Assembly (NCBI RefSeq): GCF_900142985.1
Contig: NZ_LT670849.1
Span: 5,906,501-5,970,500 of the forward strand
Direction of reading: 5' to 3'
DNA length: 64,000 nucleotides
Origin: Bradyrhizobium erythrophlei
GTDB lineage: Bacteria > Pseudomonadota > Alphaproteobacteria > Rhizobiales > Xanthobacteraceae
The notes beneath the pieces are model-generated. The model had not been told where the DNA came from. It saw only the letters and a program-made list of their open reading frames with translations, and did not search any database. Position numbers and translations under genes: made by a program. Shown here one piece after another: positions 20,423 through 29,874 of this stretch (positions within the stretch are counted from its first letter, which is position 1; each line of letters opens with the position of its first letter).

Positions 20423-22089
20423 ACCGTCGACTGGACAACGACCGTACGATCCGATCGCCGCGCGGCCCTGAGATCACCGCCAAGAGTTGGTTGACGGAAG
20501 CGCCGCTGCGAATGCTCATGAACAATCTCGATCCGGACGTCGCCGAACGGCCGAGCGAACTTGTCGTCTATGGTGGAATCGGTCGTGCAGCCCGCGACTG
20601 GGACAGTTTCGATCGGATCGTTGCCGCGTTGCGCAGGCTCGAGAGCGATCAGACCCTGATCGTTCAATCGGGTAAGCCGGTCGGAATCTTCCGTACCCAT
20701 CCCGACGCGCCGCGCGTGCTGATCGCAAATTCGAACCTGGTGCCGCACTGGGCGACACTCGATCACTTCAACGAACTGGATAGGCTCGGGCTGATGATGT
20801 TCGGGCAGATGACCGCCGGGTCGTGGATCTACATCGGCAGCCAGGGCATTGTGCAAGGGACGTATGAAACGTTTGTCGAGGTGGGTCGACGTCATTACGG
20901 CGGCAGCCTCGCGGGCAAGTGGATCCTGACGGCGGGTCTCGGTGGGATGGGCGGCGCCCAGCCACTTGCCGCGACCATGGCCGGGGCATCGATGCTCGCG
21001 GTCGAATGCCAGCCAAGCCGCATCGAGATGCGATTGCGCACGAGATATCTCGACCTGCAGACGAGCACGCTGGATGAGGCGCTCGCGATCATGGGCGAGG
21101 CGGCGCAGAGCAAGAAGCCGGTCTCGGTCGGGCTGCTCGGCAACGCCGCCGATATTTTTCCCGAACTGGCGCGGCGTGGCGTGAGGCCTGACATCGTCAC
21201 CGATCAGACCAGCGCGCACGATCCGATCAACGGTTACCTGCCGAAGGGATGGACGCTCGGCGAGTGGGAGTCCCGACGCAGCGCCGATCCCAAAGCGGTT
21301 GAAGCCGCGGCCAAGACCTCCATGGTCGACCACGTTCAGGCGATGCTGGATTTCCACGCCCAGGGCATTCCTACGCTCGACTATGGCAATAATATCCGCC
21401 AGATGGCGAAGGACATGGGACTGAAGAATGCGTTCGATTTCCCGGGCTTTGTCCCGGCCTATATCCGCCCGCTGTTCTGCCGCGGCATTGGCCCATTTCG
21501 GTGGGCGGCGCTCTCGGGAGATCCCGAAGATATCTACCGAACCGACGCCAAGGTTAAGGAACTGATGCCGGAGGACAAACATCTTCACCACTGGCTCGAC
21601 ATGGCGAGAGCGCGGATCAAGTTCCAGGGGCTGCCGGCGCGAATCTGCTGGGTCGGTCTTGGCGATCGCCACCGCCTGGGCATGGCTTTCAATGAAATGG
21701 TGGCGAGCGGCGAATTGAAGGCTCCGATCGTCATCGGCCGCGATCATCTCGACAGCGGCTCGGTTGCGAGCCCGAACCGCGAAACTGAAGCGATGCGCGA
21801 TGGCTCGGATGCCGTGTCCGACTGGCCGCTGCTTAACGCGCTGCTCAACTGTGCCAGCGGGGCCACATGGGTCTCGCTGCATCACGGCGGAGGCGTCGGA
21901 ATAGGATATTCGCAGCACGCAGGCATGGTAATTGTCGCCGACGGAACGCCAGAGGCTGCGCGGCGTATCGAGAGGGTGCTTTGGAACGATCCAGCGACGG
22001 GGGTCATGCGTCATGCCGACGCGGGTTATGAAAGTGCCATTGCATGTGCCCATGCCAAAGGTCTCGATCTACCCGGTCTGACATCTTAG
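20419..22089 (+). CDS. hutU: HutU, urocanate hydratase
   Basis: 556 residues, the usual length, with the NAD-binding stretch [12 protein letters not shown] and the conserved YGNNIRQMA. It hydrates urocanate to imidazolone-propionate using tightly bound NAD+. It starts at GTG 20419, overlapping the hutH stop. It is the last gene before the attachment site. Confidence 0.95.
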   Translation: MNRRLDNDRTIRSPRGPEITAKSWLTEAPLRMLMNNLDPDVAERPSELVVYGGIGRAARDWDSFDRIVAALRRLESDQTLIVQSGKPVGIFRTHPDAPRVLIANSNLVPHWATLDHFNELDRLGLMMFGQMTAGSWIYIGSQGIVQGTYETFVEVGRRHYGGSLAGKWILTAGLGGMGGAQPLAATMAGASMLAVECQPSRIEMRLRTRYLDLQTSTLDEALAIMGEAAQSKKPVSVGLLGNAADIFPELARRGVRPDIVTDQTSAHDPINGYLPKGWTLGEWESRRSADPKAVEAAAKTSMVDHVQAMLDFHAQGIPTLDYGNNIRQMAKDMGLKNAFDFPGFVPAYIRPLFCRGIGPFRWAALSGDPEDIYRTDAKVKELMPEDKHLHHWLDMARARIKFQGLPARICWVGLGDRHRLGMAFNEMVASGELKAPIVIGRDHLDSGSVASPNRETEAMRDGSDAVSDWPLLNALLNCASGATWVSLHHGGGVGIGYSQHAGMVIVADGTPEAARRIERVLWNDPATGVMRHADAGYESAIACAHAKGLDLPGLTS

Positions 22090-22256
22090 CGGATCTAGCC
22101 TTCCTAACGCGCGGTGTCGGGCACGGTCTATGCCGACGGCAAGCCGAGACTGGTCGATCGCCATTCTGACAAGAGAAAATTCTATAACGATCTCAATAAG
22201 CAAAAAGGCTGTGAATTGTCGGAATGTGTATTGAAAGTACGAAGGAAATTTGAAGA

Positions 22257-22300
22257 CTTCCAAGCTGAATACGAGGGTTCGATTCCCTTCACCCGCTCCA
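22257..22300 (+). other. att site: 3' half of a tRNA-Gly(TCC) gene
   Basis: 44 bp identical in form to the 3' part of tRNA-Gly(TCC): anticodon loop CTTCCAA, the 3' side of the anticodon stem, variable loop, T arm (GAGGGTTCGATTCCCTT), acceptor strand CACCCGC and TCCA. The D arm and 5' acceptor strand are missing; the bases before 22257 do not pair. tRNA 3' ends are classic targets of tyrosine integrases, and one starts about 120 bp downstream. Confidence 0.8.
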
Positions 22301-22377
22301 TCCCCCAATAACTTTCCCAAGAGATCTCCGCTACTTATTGAAATTTCGGACCGAATCCGTATTTTCGACAGAAATAA

Positions 22378-22410
22378 CGTCCAACATTCCGTCCAACAAA
22401 ACGTCCAACA
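22378..22410 (+). repeat. Three CGTCCAACA repeats at 12-bp spacing, candidate integrase arm sites
   Basis: CGTCCAACA occurs at 22378, 22390 and 22402, each 12 bp apart, between the att site and the integrase start at 22422. Direct repeats next to attP are typical arm-type sites for integrase or excisionase. Because the period is a multiple of three they stay open in the integrase frame, which makes the upstream ATG at 22338 look falsely plausible. Confidence 0.5.
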
Positions 22411-22421
22411 CGTTCGCGCTC

Positions 22422-23735
22422 ATGCCCGATTTTTTGACGAGACGAAACGGCACTTGGCACTTCGCACGTCGAGTCCCAACCGAGTTTGCGCATCTCGATC
22501 GCCGCGGTGTTGTGAAGCACTCAACCAAGATTCGGATCGCTTCAGACCGCGCAGCAGTTCGTGCGTCACGCGTCGCTGAAAAGTTCAACAGCAGCCTCGA
22601 GCAACACTGGCGAGTGCTCGCGGACAGTGACTCAAATGAGGGTGTGGACAGCTACAATGAAGCGAGAAGGCGAGCGCGCCAACTCGGCTTCGACTACATC
22701 GAGAACACGCAGCTCGTCGCCGGACCGGCTGCCGAACGGCTGCAGCGTCTTGAAGCTCTAGTGGCCAAGGACCTCGTCAATGACGAGGGCGCCAGAGAGG
22801 CAGTTCTCGGTTTGAAAAAGAAGCCGGTCTTTAAAATATCGAAGATCTTCGAAGAGTACGAGGCGGAGACCAAGGATCAGGTTTTAGATCTCTCGCCGGA
22901 TCAACTCAGGATATGGCGCAATGCCCGAAAGCGAGTGGTCAAGAGTTTCGTAGATGTTGTCAGCGACAAGTTCATCACAGCGCTCACAATCGATGATGCA
23001 ATCGATTTCCGCAACTTTTGGCGGGACCGCGTTGTGCAAGAAGGGATAGCTGCAAAGAGCGCCAATCGGGAGATTGGCCAGCTGAGCGGCATGATCAAGG
23101 AATTGAATATTCTGCGCCGCTTGGGCCTGCCCGATCTGTTCAGAGGCCTGCGCCTGAAGGGTGAAGTCGATAAGGAGCCGACCCCTTACGAGAACAAATT
23201 CATCCAGAATCGTCTTTTGGCTGACGGCGCCCTGGATGGGTTGAATGAGGACGCGCGTTATATCATCTATGTTATTGCGGACTCGGGACTTCGGCCCTCC
23301 GAGATAGTGAACCTCAACAGGAAAACGATCCACCTCAGCGCGAAGATCCCGTACGTCAGCGTGCTTCCTGATGGTCGGCGGCTAAAAACAGACGACAGCT
23401 TACGGGAAATTCCTCTCGTCGGCGCGGCGCTGGCGGCCCTAAAAGCGAAGCCGGAGGGGTTCCCGCGATATCGTGACAACTCCTCCACATTCTCCGCGAC
23501 GGCCAACAAGTTTCTGCTGGAAAACGGATTGCGCCCGACAGAAGAGCACACGGTCTATTCGCTCAGGCACAGCTTCAAGGATCGACTCATCGCAGCCGAA
23601 GCCCAAGATAGCTTGATCGATAGTCTGATGGGTCATGACACTTACAAGCCGAAATATGGCAAGGGACCTTCTCTTGAGTTGAAGCTGAAATATCTTCAGC
23701 GAATTGCTTTCAAGCCACCGCCCTCGTTGAGGTAG
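22422..23735 (+). CDS. Tyrosine-type site-specific integrase of the island
   Basis: 437 residues from ATG 22422. It has an N-terminal arm/core-binding part and a C-terminal catalytic domain with R in DSGLRPSEIVNL, the YSLRHSFKDR box (first His replaced by Tyr), and GHDTY...KYGKG holding the His and the likely nucleophile Tyr. It should recombine the tRNA-Gly 3' end with the element's attP. An upstream ATG at 22338 exists but its extra 28 residues are mostly encoded by the repeats. Confidence 0.85.
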   Translation: MPDFLTRRNGTWHFARRVPTEFAHLDRRGVVKHSTKIRIASDRAAVRASRVAEKFNSSLEQHWRVLADSDSNEGVDSYNEARRRARQLGFDYIENTQLVAGPAAERLQRLEALVAKDLVNDEGAREAVLGLKKKPVFKISKIFEEYEAETKDQVLDLSPDQLRIWRNARKRVVKSFVDVVSDKFITALTIDDAIDFRNFWRDRVVQEGIAAKSANREIGQLSGMIKELNILRRLGLPDLFRGLRLKGEVDKEPTPYENKFIQNRLLADGALDGLNEDARYIIYVIADSGLRPSEIVNLNRKTIHLSAKIPYVSVLPDGRRLKTDDSLREIPLVGAALAALKAKPEGFPRYRDNSSTFSATANKFLLENGLRPTEEHTVYSLRHSFKDRLIAAEAQDSLIDSLMGHDTYKPKYGKGPSLELKLKYLQRIAFKPPPSLR

Positions 23736-23923
23736 GATTCCAAGCGCTTCCGCGCCCGATTTTTGATAGCTTCTTTCGTTTTCAATTCGCCGAGTTCGGC
23801 CTCGAACTTTTCGTACATCGAAAGGTGCACGTCGCCATCAAGCTCAATGAGGTAGGCGATCAGCACAAGTGCTCTTTCCAGCCGCTCAACGGTGAGCGGG
23901 AACTGTTCCACTCGTTTCGTCAT
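23696..23923 (-). CDS. Small hypothetical protein convergent with the integrase
   Basis: 75 residues from ATG 23923, rich in charged helix (VERLERALVLIAYLIELDG; EAIKNRARKRLESYLNEGG). It overlaps the 3' end of the integrase gene by 40 bp on the opposite strand. No family is recognised. The balanced composition and its position beside an integrase suggest a real accessory gene, but evidence is thin. Confidence 0.45.
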   Translation of the reverse strand: MTKRVEQFPLTVERLERALVLIAYLIELDGDVHLSMYEKFEAELGELKTKEAIKNRARKRLESYLNEGGGLKAIR

Positions 23924-24237
23924 CCCCGCTGCACTTCTTAGCAGTCTTGAAGACCGCACCGAACGATCCGCACCGGTCGATGAAGGCCATTCTTTTCACG
24001 AAGTGAAGAGCCGAACAAACGGCGTCGAAGAAACGGATAGAACGTCGCGCGCTAGGCATGTCCGTCGCCCGGTCCAACATTTGACCAGCTCTAACCGGAA
24101 CCGTGGACGCCCGGCCGGCTACCCGAATCCAAAATTGGCTAGTGTTCGAAGTTGCTCGCAACGGAGACCTCGAAACGCCATGGTGCGTTCGCTGCCGTCG
24201 ACAGCCCGCAGAGAGTCAATGGAGTATTATCGTCTAG
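23924..24237. other. Intergenic region without supported gene
   Basis: About 310 bp. Frames on both strands are short, and none shows a domain. I see nothing convincing here. Confidence 0.4.
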
Positions 24238-24858
24238 CTAATAATCAGTCTGGCTCAGCTGCACGAAAGGTTGCCGGAAAATGACAATCAGCAGCGCCAC
24301 GACTGACAAGACGAGAAGCAGAGCCAGTACTACGAGAGCTGGGTCCGTAACGTATGGAAGGTATTGATCGACGTAGTCGAGAGGCTTGCCATCCGCCCCG
24401 AAGCGATTGCCCACGGCGTAGCAGGAAGTTTGAGTGCAATTCTGCGTCCAGACCGCCACCCGGCTCCCCCAGAACGACGGCGCCATCGGAACATTTTTAT
24501 CCCATTCGTGGATCCTGCTGTCCGCGTATCTGCTGCAGAACACAACCAATGCAGCGAGTACCGTAAGGAAGTATGTCACAACGCTTCCCCAGGAAATGAC
24601 AAGGTTGCGATCGGACTCGGTCTCGAACGTCGTGTTGGGTGGGACGATAATCGCGTTGGATTTGCGAGCCTCGCGAATATAAAGCGTCAGCGCGAGGATC
24701 AGCAGCGTACCCACGACTAGTGAAGCAACCAGCCCCCAGTAGCCTCTGGAAATCTTCACACCTTCGTCTGGGCCGTTACGGACGAAGTAGGCCCACGCAA
24801 CCGCGAGGGGGAGGAAATAGTTGCCGAGCCAAGTCCAGAATTTAGCGAGCGGAAGCAT
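24238..24858 (-). CDS. Hypothetical four-helix membrane protein
   Basis: About 206 residues with four hydrophobic segments (around residues 5-25, 40-60, 88-108 and 170-195) and a cysteine-containing extracytoplasmic loop (NCTQTSCYAVGN). The ATG at 24858 is chosen; an in-frame start at 24879 adds seven residues. It faces away from the next, exported-protein gene. No family recognised. Confidence 0.6.
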   Translation of the reverse strand: MLPLAKFWTWLGNYFLPLAVAWAYFVRNGPDEGVKISRGYWGLVASLVVGTLLILALTLYIREARKSNAIIVPPNTTFETESDRNLVISWGSVVTYFLTVLAALVVFCSRYADSRIHEWDKNVPMAPSFWGSRVAVWTQNCTQTSCYAVGNRFGADGKPLDYVDQYLPYVTDPALVVLALLLVLSVVALLIVIFRQPFVQLSQTDY

Positions 24859-25066
24859 GAGCGGCGATCTCGTCGGCAAAAATCACGGGTCGATCTTCGG
24901 CCCGCGTTGAGGCCTCATAAATGTGACAAATCTGCTGGCTCGGGAAAAGTCCAATTTTGGGGAGGCACTCCGCACCCGAGAAACGTCGACCTTGCCCTAA
25001 ACGCTCTGGTTGCAGAATTATGTGCAGGTTGTTATCCTTAGAGAAGACAGGCAAAAGGGTAGACTC

Positions 25067-25975
25067 GTGCGCGCTCTGCTGATCGTCTTGTATTTTTACT
25101 TTTGCACGACAGCATCGGCGCAGAACTCACCTGGTCCCGATAGTCGTCCGGCGTCGCAAAGCGATCGAATCACGGTCGGGCCAATCGTGCTTACCCAGGA
25201 CGTGCAGGGCAACGCTGTCGATACGTCGGCATTGATGAGCTTTGCAGTGGACACGAAGGCGGACGGCCTGCACCTCTCCTTGACTATAGACGCCAGCCTC
25301 GTCGATCTGCAGCACAAGTTTGCCCGGATCGTTGACACCATTCCGCTCCCGCGCGACAACTGCAAAAGCTTCACTCTGGTCAATCCCGTCGTAAGCTTGG
25401 GAAACCGTGCGTTGATGGCTGAAGCTGACAATGCGGTCGTCGTCCTGTCGGGGGACGTGGACGGCTGGACCTGCCTGGAAAACCCAGTCCCCGACACCTA
25501 CTGGGACTCCACAGGCTGTCGCGGAGATCTTCCGTTCGGCGGACATTACGTATTCGGCTGTCCAAAGACCCGACCGGGGAGCCCAATCAAGAACAAGAGC
25601 TTCACCCAGCCATTCGATGCGACGCTGCCGGTCAAACTTCAGAAGACCGGGGATGCGTCGCTCGGCCTGGTCCTAGGTCAGCCGAATATCAAGCTGGGTG
25701 GGCAGTTTGTGTTTATCGCGAACGGCCTGCTTAATATTGCCGGTGTAAACATAAATGATCAGGCAAAAAAGGCTCTGGAGCGGGCGATTGATCCCAACAA
25801 AATGACCATTTCCGTTCCAAAGGGCTACGCCGACCTGAATCCAACAATTGTCGATGCCGCCTTCAGGTCTGACCAAGGGCAACTGGCGATACGCATCGAT
25901 ATGACGGCTCTGATTCCTCCAGCACGCATAAACGAGATCTTGGGCGGTTTGGTAAAGAGCTTGAAGAAGCCTTAG
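25067..25975 (+). CDS. Hypothetical exported protein
   Basis: About 302 residues from GTG 25067, which follows AAAAGGGT and puts a clear signal peptide at the N-terminus (ALLIVLYFYFCTTASAQ). The mature part is beta-rich with four cysteines (GWTCLENP, STGCRGDLPFGG, FGCPKTRPG) that could form disulfides. An upstream in-frame ATG at 25010 would bury the signal peptide. The function is unknown; it may be a beta-sandwich lipid- or cell-surface-binding protein. Confidence 0.6.
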   Translation: MRALLIVLYFYFCTTASAQNSPGPDSRPASQSDRITVGPIVLTQDVQGNAVDTSALMSFAVDTKADGLHLSLTIDASLVDLQHKFARIVDTIPLPRDNCKSFTLVNPVVSLGNRALMAEADNAVVVLSGDVDGWTCLENPVPDTYWDSTGCRGDLPFGGHYVFGCPKTRPGSPIKNKSFTQPFDATLPVKLQKTGDASLGLVLGQPNIKLGGQFVFIANGLLNIAGVNINDQAKKALERAIDPNKMTISVPKGYADLNPTIVDAAFRSDQGQLAIRIDMTALIPPARINEILGGLVKSLKKP

Positions 25976-26228
25976 CCAACAAGCTTCAGACCACAACCCG
26001 ACGGCCCGAAATCCAGGCCGATACGCCACGACCGGCATAGCCACTCGGCCCCTTCAGACCTCAAAATGTTGCTGCTGCGCTCACGACGAAAAATACGGCG
26101 AAAAGTGCTGCGAATTTGATAGAAAAGACAGTTTTTCAAAAACAATCATCGCGTTAGCTGCGCGTGTCCAATGAAGTCATCTGTCTAGCGATGCAGGGGC
26201 TGGAATTGCTGGAATTAAAGGGGGGAAC

Positions 26229-28172
26229 ATGAAGCTCGTGCGGTTGCGCCTAAGCAACTTCAGGTCGTTCAGTGCCGACTTCACCGAACTAGGTCTGGAC
26301 GATCTGACGTTTCTGCTCGGCCCCAATGGTGCCGGGAAAACCGCCGTCCTGCAGGCGCTTGCCAGGATGTTCAGCCTCGATCCTGCGCATCGGAAATTGA
26401 AGAAGTCAGACTTCCATGTCCCCCACGACGAGAAGCCAGAGCAAGCTCCGGTGGAACGAGCGTTATGGATAGAAGCTGATTTTGAATTTCCCGAGCTTGT
26501 AGGCGAGGCTGGCGACCAGCAGGCACCCGCGGTTCCGGGCAATTTTGCCCACATGCAGTTGATCGGCGTCAAGGGGCCGGCGCAGGTGCGCTTCCGGCTG
26601 CATGGTAGGCTCGACCAGGACGATGACATCGAAGAAAGCTTTACGTTCGTTATCAAGGTGGATGACGATGGACATCCACTAGAGGAAGGACGGGTGGCGA
26701 AGCACGATCGAAACGCCATCCAGGTCCACTACCTTCCCGCCCGCCGTGATCCCGCGGACCACATCTCTTACTCGGCCAATGCGCTTCTAGGGCGGGCTCT
26801 GCGTTCAGCGAATTGGGCCAAGGAACGCGAAGAAATCTCCAACTTGACGGAGCAGATCGGCTTAACCCTGGTCGAGAACGAAGCTATCGACGAAATGACA
26901 ACCGCGTTGTCGTCTCAGTGGGGTACTCTTCACAAGGGCAGCTATTTCGCTGACCCCTCGATTTCGTTTGCACGCAACGAGCTGGACAATCTTCTGCGCC
27001 ATCTAAGTATTGGTTTCACCCCCGGCCACGGCGAACAATTAGTCGACTTCTCCCGGCTCAGCGATGGGCAACAGTCAATCTTGTACCTCTCGATCGTCCT
27101 TGGCATGCATGAGATCAGCGCCAAGGCCCTCGGCGGAGAACTCGCTGACGCTTTCGACATCGACAAGCTCCGACCCGCCGTCTTCACCCTGATTGCAATC
27201 GAGGAGCCCGAGAATAGCCTGTCCCCGCACTATCTTGGCCGGGTGGTCAGGGCTCTGGAGAATTTCGCTCGGGACCGTGATGGCCAGGCATTACTTGCCA
27301 CACATTCGCCGTCGCTGATGCGGCGCATACCCCCCGAGAGCGTGCGATACATGCGGCTCGATGCGGAGCGCGCAACGATCGTCAAATCCATTGAGTTGCC
27401 TGACGACGAGGAAGCCCTCAAATTTGTCCGCGAGGGTGTTCAGGCGTTCCCGGAACTGTATTTCTCTCGTTTCGTCGTGCTGGGCGAAGGTGATAGCGAG
27501 GAGGTGGTGTTGCCAAGGCTCTTTGCTGCGGACGGCATTCTGGCTGACGACTCCTCTATTTCTGTGGTTCCTTTGGGAGGCCGGCACGTCAACCATTTCT
27601 GGCGCCTTTTGCATGGCCTGGGGATACCCCATGTCACACTGTTGGATCTGGATCTTGCGCGGCATCAGGGAGGATGGGGCCGGATAAGCTATGCGGCGAA
27701 GCAGCTACTTGCGCACAGCGATATCGCCAAACTCGGATTTAAGGAGACGCAAGTGAAATCCATTCCGAAGTGGGACGACGACCAGGGATTGATGGTGAAA
27801 GACGACGGGTGGCTCGCACGCCTCGAAGATCACGGCGTCTTCTATTCGTCACCGCTTGACCTCGATTTCCTTATGTTGATCGCCTACCCGCAAGCATACG
27901 GCTTGGAGGAGGGCGAGCTCGAGGAGCCGGACGATGGCACGCTCAACGCGGTGCTCGGCAAGAAGCACGACGTCGTCGGAAACCAGTACACAGATGAGCA
28001 ACTCGAATACTTTGATGCCTACAATTCGCGCTTCAAACTTGGCAGCAAGCCGGCGTGGCACATTCAGGCAATGGCCAGCTTAACGGATCGGGAGCTGTTG
28101 GACGGGATGCCAGAAGTGCTCGGGCGTCTGCTCAAGCGCGTTCGTGCAGACCTAAAGGCGTTGCCGGAATGA
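26229..28172 (+). CDS. gajA: GajA-like OLD-family ATPase/TOPRIM nuclease of a Gabija system
   Basis: 647 residues. The N-terminal ABC-type ATPase has Walker A GPNGAGKT (31-38), signature LSDGQQSILYLS and Walker B TLIAIEEPENSLSP. The C-terminal TOPRIM domain has VVLGEGDSEEVVLP and LLDLDLAR. This is the GajA layout, a nuclease that cuts DNA when nucleotides fall. It is longer than the first described GajA (about 580). ATG 26229 follows a strong AAAGGGGGG ribosome site. It overlaps the helicase gene by 4 bp, as Gabija pairs do. Confidence 0.85.
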   Translation: MKLVRLRLSNFRSFSADFTELGLDDLTFLLGPNGAGKTAVLQALARMFSLDPAHRKLKKSDFHVPHDEKPEQAPVERALWIEADFEFPELVGEAGDQQAPAVPGNFAHMQLIGVKGPAQVRFRLHGRLDQDDDIEESFTFVIKVDDDGHPLEEGRVAKHDRNAIQVHYLPARRDPADHISYSANALLGRALRSANWAKEREEISNLTEQIGLTLVENEAIDEMTTALSSQWGTLHKGSYFADPSISFARNELDNLLRHLSIGFTPGHGEQLVDFSRLSDGQQSILYLSIVLGMHEISAKALGGELADAFDIDKLRPAVFTLIAIEEPENSLSPHYLGRVVRALENFARDRDGQALLATHSPSLMRRIPPESVRYMRLDAERATIVKSIELPDDEEALKFVREGVQAFPELYFSRFVVLGEGDSEEVVLPRLFAADGILADDSSISVVPLGGRHVNHFWRLLHGLGIPHVTLLDLDLARHQGGWGRISYAAKQLLAHSDIAKLGFKETQVKSIPKWDDDQGLMVKDDGWLARLEDHGVFYSSPLDLDFLMLIAYPQAYGLEEGELEEPDDGTLNAVLGKKHDVVGNQYTDEQLEYFDAYNSRFKLGSKPAWHIQAMASLTDRELLDGMPEVLGRLLKRVRADLKALPE

Positions 28173-29830
28173 TCAGAGTTGAGCGATGGTTACCGTCGGA
28201 CAATCTCAAGCTCGAACCGAATGCACTGATCGCTGCAACAGAGATTGAGCGGAACTTGGCTCTGACCGCTGGCCCAGGTGCCGGCAAGACCGAGATGCTC
28301 GCTCAACGCGCTGACTTTCTCCTTTGTACAGGCACCTGTCGCTATCCGAGACGCATCCTAGCCATTTCGTTTAAGGTCGACGCGAGCCACAATCTGAAGG
28401 TGAGGGTCAGGAAACGTTGCGGCTCCGACCTCGCGGCAAGATTTAGCAGCCACACGTTCCATGCCTTCGCCAAGCGCATTATCGACCGCTTCCGGCTAGC
28501 TCTCACTGGCCGAGACGCGCTCGATCCGGACTACAGCATTGGGCCAGCGCGGGTACTAAGACAGTCAATCACCTTCGCGGACATGGTTCCGCTGGCGGTA
28601 AAGATTGTCGAGACCAGTGAAATCGCAAGGAATGCTATTCGGCAGACATACAGCCACGTCTTTCTCGATGAATTTCAAGACTGCACAAAGGATCAATACA
28701 AGCTCATCACGGCATGCTTCCTGGGCACAGATGCCAAGCTCGTCGCTGTTGGCGACACCAAGCAAAGGATCATGGGTTGGGCCGGCGCGCTGGAAGGTAT
28801 CTTCGAGACCTACGCGGCGGACTTCGACGCCCGGCCACTGAACCTCTACCAGAACTTCCGGTCGGCGCCTCGACTTCGTCGAATGCAGAATGCGATGGTG
28901 CGTGTGATGGACCCTGCCGCAGCGCTCGACGATCACGAATTGCAGGGTGAAGGTGGCGAGATCGAAATTCTTCACTTCAAAGACGACACGGAGGAAGCCG
29001 CTCGTCTTGCCGACGCAATAAGTACCTGGATCGAAAGCGAGGCCATCGAGCCGTCGGAGATCGCGGTGCTCGTTAGCAAGCAACAGAACCTTTACTGCCA
29101 AACGCTGAGGGCAGCGCTGAGCGGGCGAGGAGTTCCCTTTCGTGAGGAAGATCAGACGCAGGATATCGCCTCCGAGCCCATCGCGCGCCTGATAACGGAC
29201 TTCCTGCTCGTGGTAGGTAGTGATGCTCAACCGGAAGCCTATCGTCGACTGCTGGAAACCGTCGTTTACGACGAAGCTCTCGATGACGAACAGGAATACC
29301 GTGCACGCTCCCGATGGGGAGGGTTTGTTGCCGACGTTCGTCACCGAATTTCCACGAAACAGGTAAACCTGGTCGACAGCGTCGCGATGACGAAGCTCGT
29401 GAGCGAACTCATCGGTCAAGTCGGAAGGGACTCCGTCGTGACCCTTTCAGCGGATTACGCCCAGGGCAACAGACTGAATGACTTGATCGAAGGCACGGTG
29501 AATCGGATTTCTGATCTTTTGAAGGATGGAACAGAGTTGTCCGCTGCGCTGACGGCTTTCTCGGCCGATCGCGCGGTCAGGATAATGTCGATCCACAAGA
29601 GCAAAGGTCTGGAATTCGATTCGGTGATCATCATGGGCGTCGAAGCGGAGACGTTCTGGGGAAAGATCGATGAGGAGCGCTCGGCATACTTTGTCGGGAT
29701 TTCCCGTGCGAAGAACAGGCTCGTACTTACGGTTTGCGATCTGCGCGAGCGGCCACAGGGAGCGTCGCGATGGAGCCCGGAACGGACCGCGCAGGCGGAG
29801 TTTCTTGGGTATGCCAGCGCTTACGCCTAA
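28169..29830 (+). CDS. gajB: GajB-like UvrD/Rep-type helicase of a Gabija system
   Basis: A 553-residue superfamily 1A helicase: Walker A AGPGAGKT (34-41), DEFQD (167-171), motif V SIHKSKGLEFD and motif VI VGISRAKNRL. GajB is the partner of GajA and is thought to sense DNA ends or drive GajA. The ATG at 28169 lies inside the gajA stop (ATGA), so both are translated together. An upstream frame at 28055 would overlap gajA and is rejected. Confidence 0.85.
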   Translation: MIRVERWLPSDNLKLEPNALIAATEIERNLALTAGPGAGKTEMLAQRADFLLCTGTCRYPRRILAISFKVDASHNLKVRVRKRCGSDLAARFSSHTFHAFAKRIIDRFRLALTGRDALDPDYSIGPARVLRQSITFADMVPLAVKIVETSEIARNAIRQTYSHVFLDEFQDCTKDQYKLITACFLGTDAKLVAVGDTKQRIMGWAGALEGIFETYAADFDARPLNLYQNFRSAPRLRRMQNAMVRVMDPAAALDDHELQGEGGEIEILHFKDDTEEAARLADAISTWIESEAIEPSEIAVLVSKQQNLYCQTLRAALSGRGVPFREEDQTQDIASEPIARLITDFLLVVGSDAQPEAYRRLLETVVYDEALDDEQEYRARSRWGGFVADVRHRISTKQVNLVDSVAMTKLVSELIGQVGRDSVVTLSADYAQGNRLNDLIEGTVNRISDLLKDGTELSAALTAFSADRAVRIMSIHKSKGLEFDSVIIMGVEAETFWGKIDEERSAYFVGISRAKNRLVLTVCDLRERPQGASRWSPERTAQAEFLGYASAYA

Positions 29831-29874
29831 TTCTTGGGCGCGCTACCCATGTGTCAGCCGCAATTGCAGCGCCG

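Noticed and set aside
20410..22053. A 547-codon open frame on the minus strand opposite hutU
   Set aside because: It mirrors hutU codon structure, has no domain and a His/Arg-rich shadow composition; hutU is unmistakable.
22338..22421. Upstream start of the integrase at 22338
   Set aside because: The added residues are largely encoded by the CGTCCAACA repeats and do not resemble integrase N-termini.
23886..24161. Minus-strand 91-codon frame right of the integrase
   Set aside because: No domain, Arg/Ser-rich composition and overlap with the more plausible 75-residue gene.
26229..29830. PARIS or retron-like assignment for the OLD ATPase pair
   Set aside because: PARIS pairs AriA with an OLD-TOPRIM AriB, not a UvrD helicase; no reverse transcriptase or msr-like region is present.
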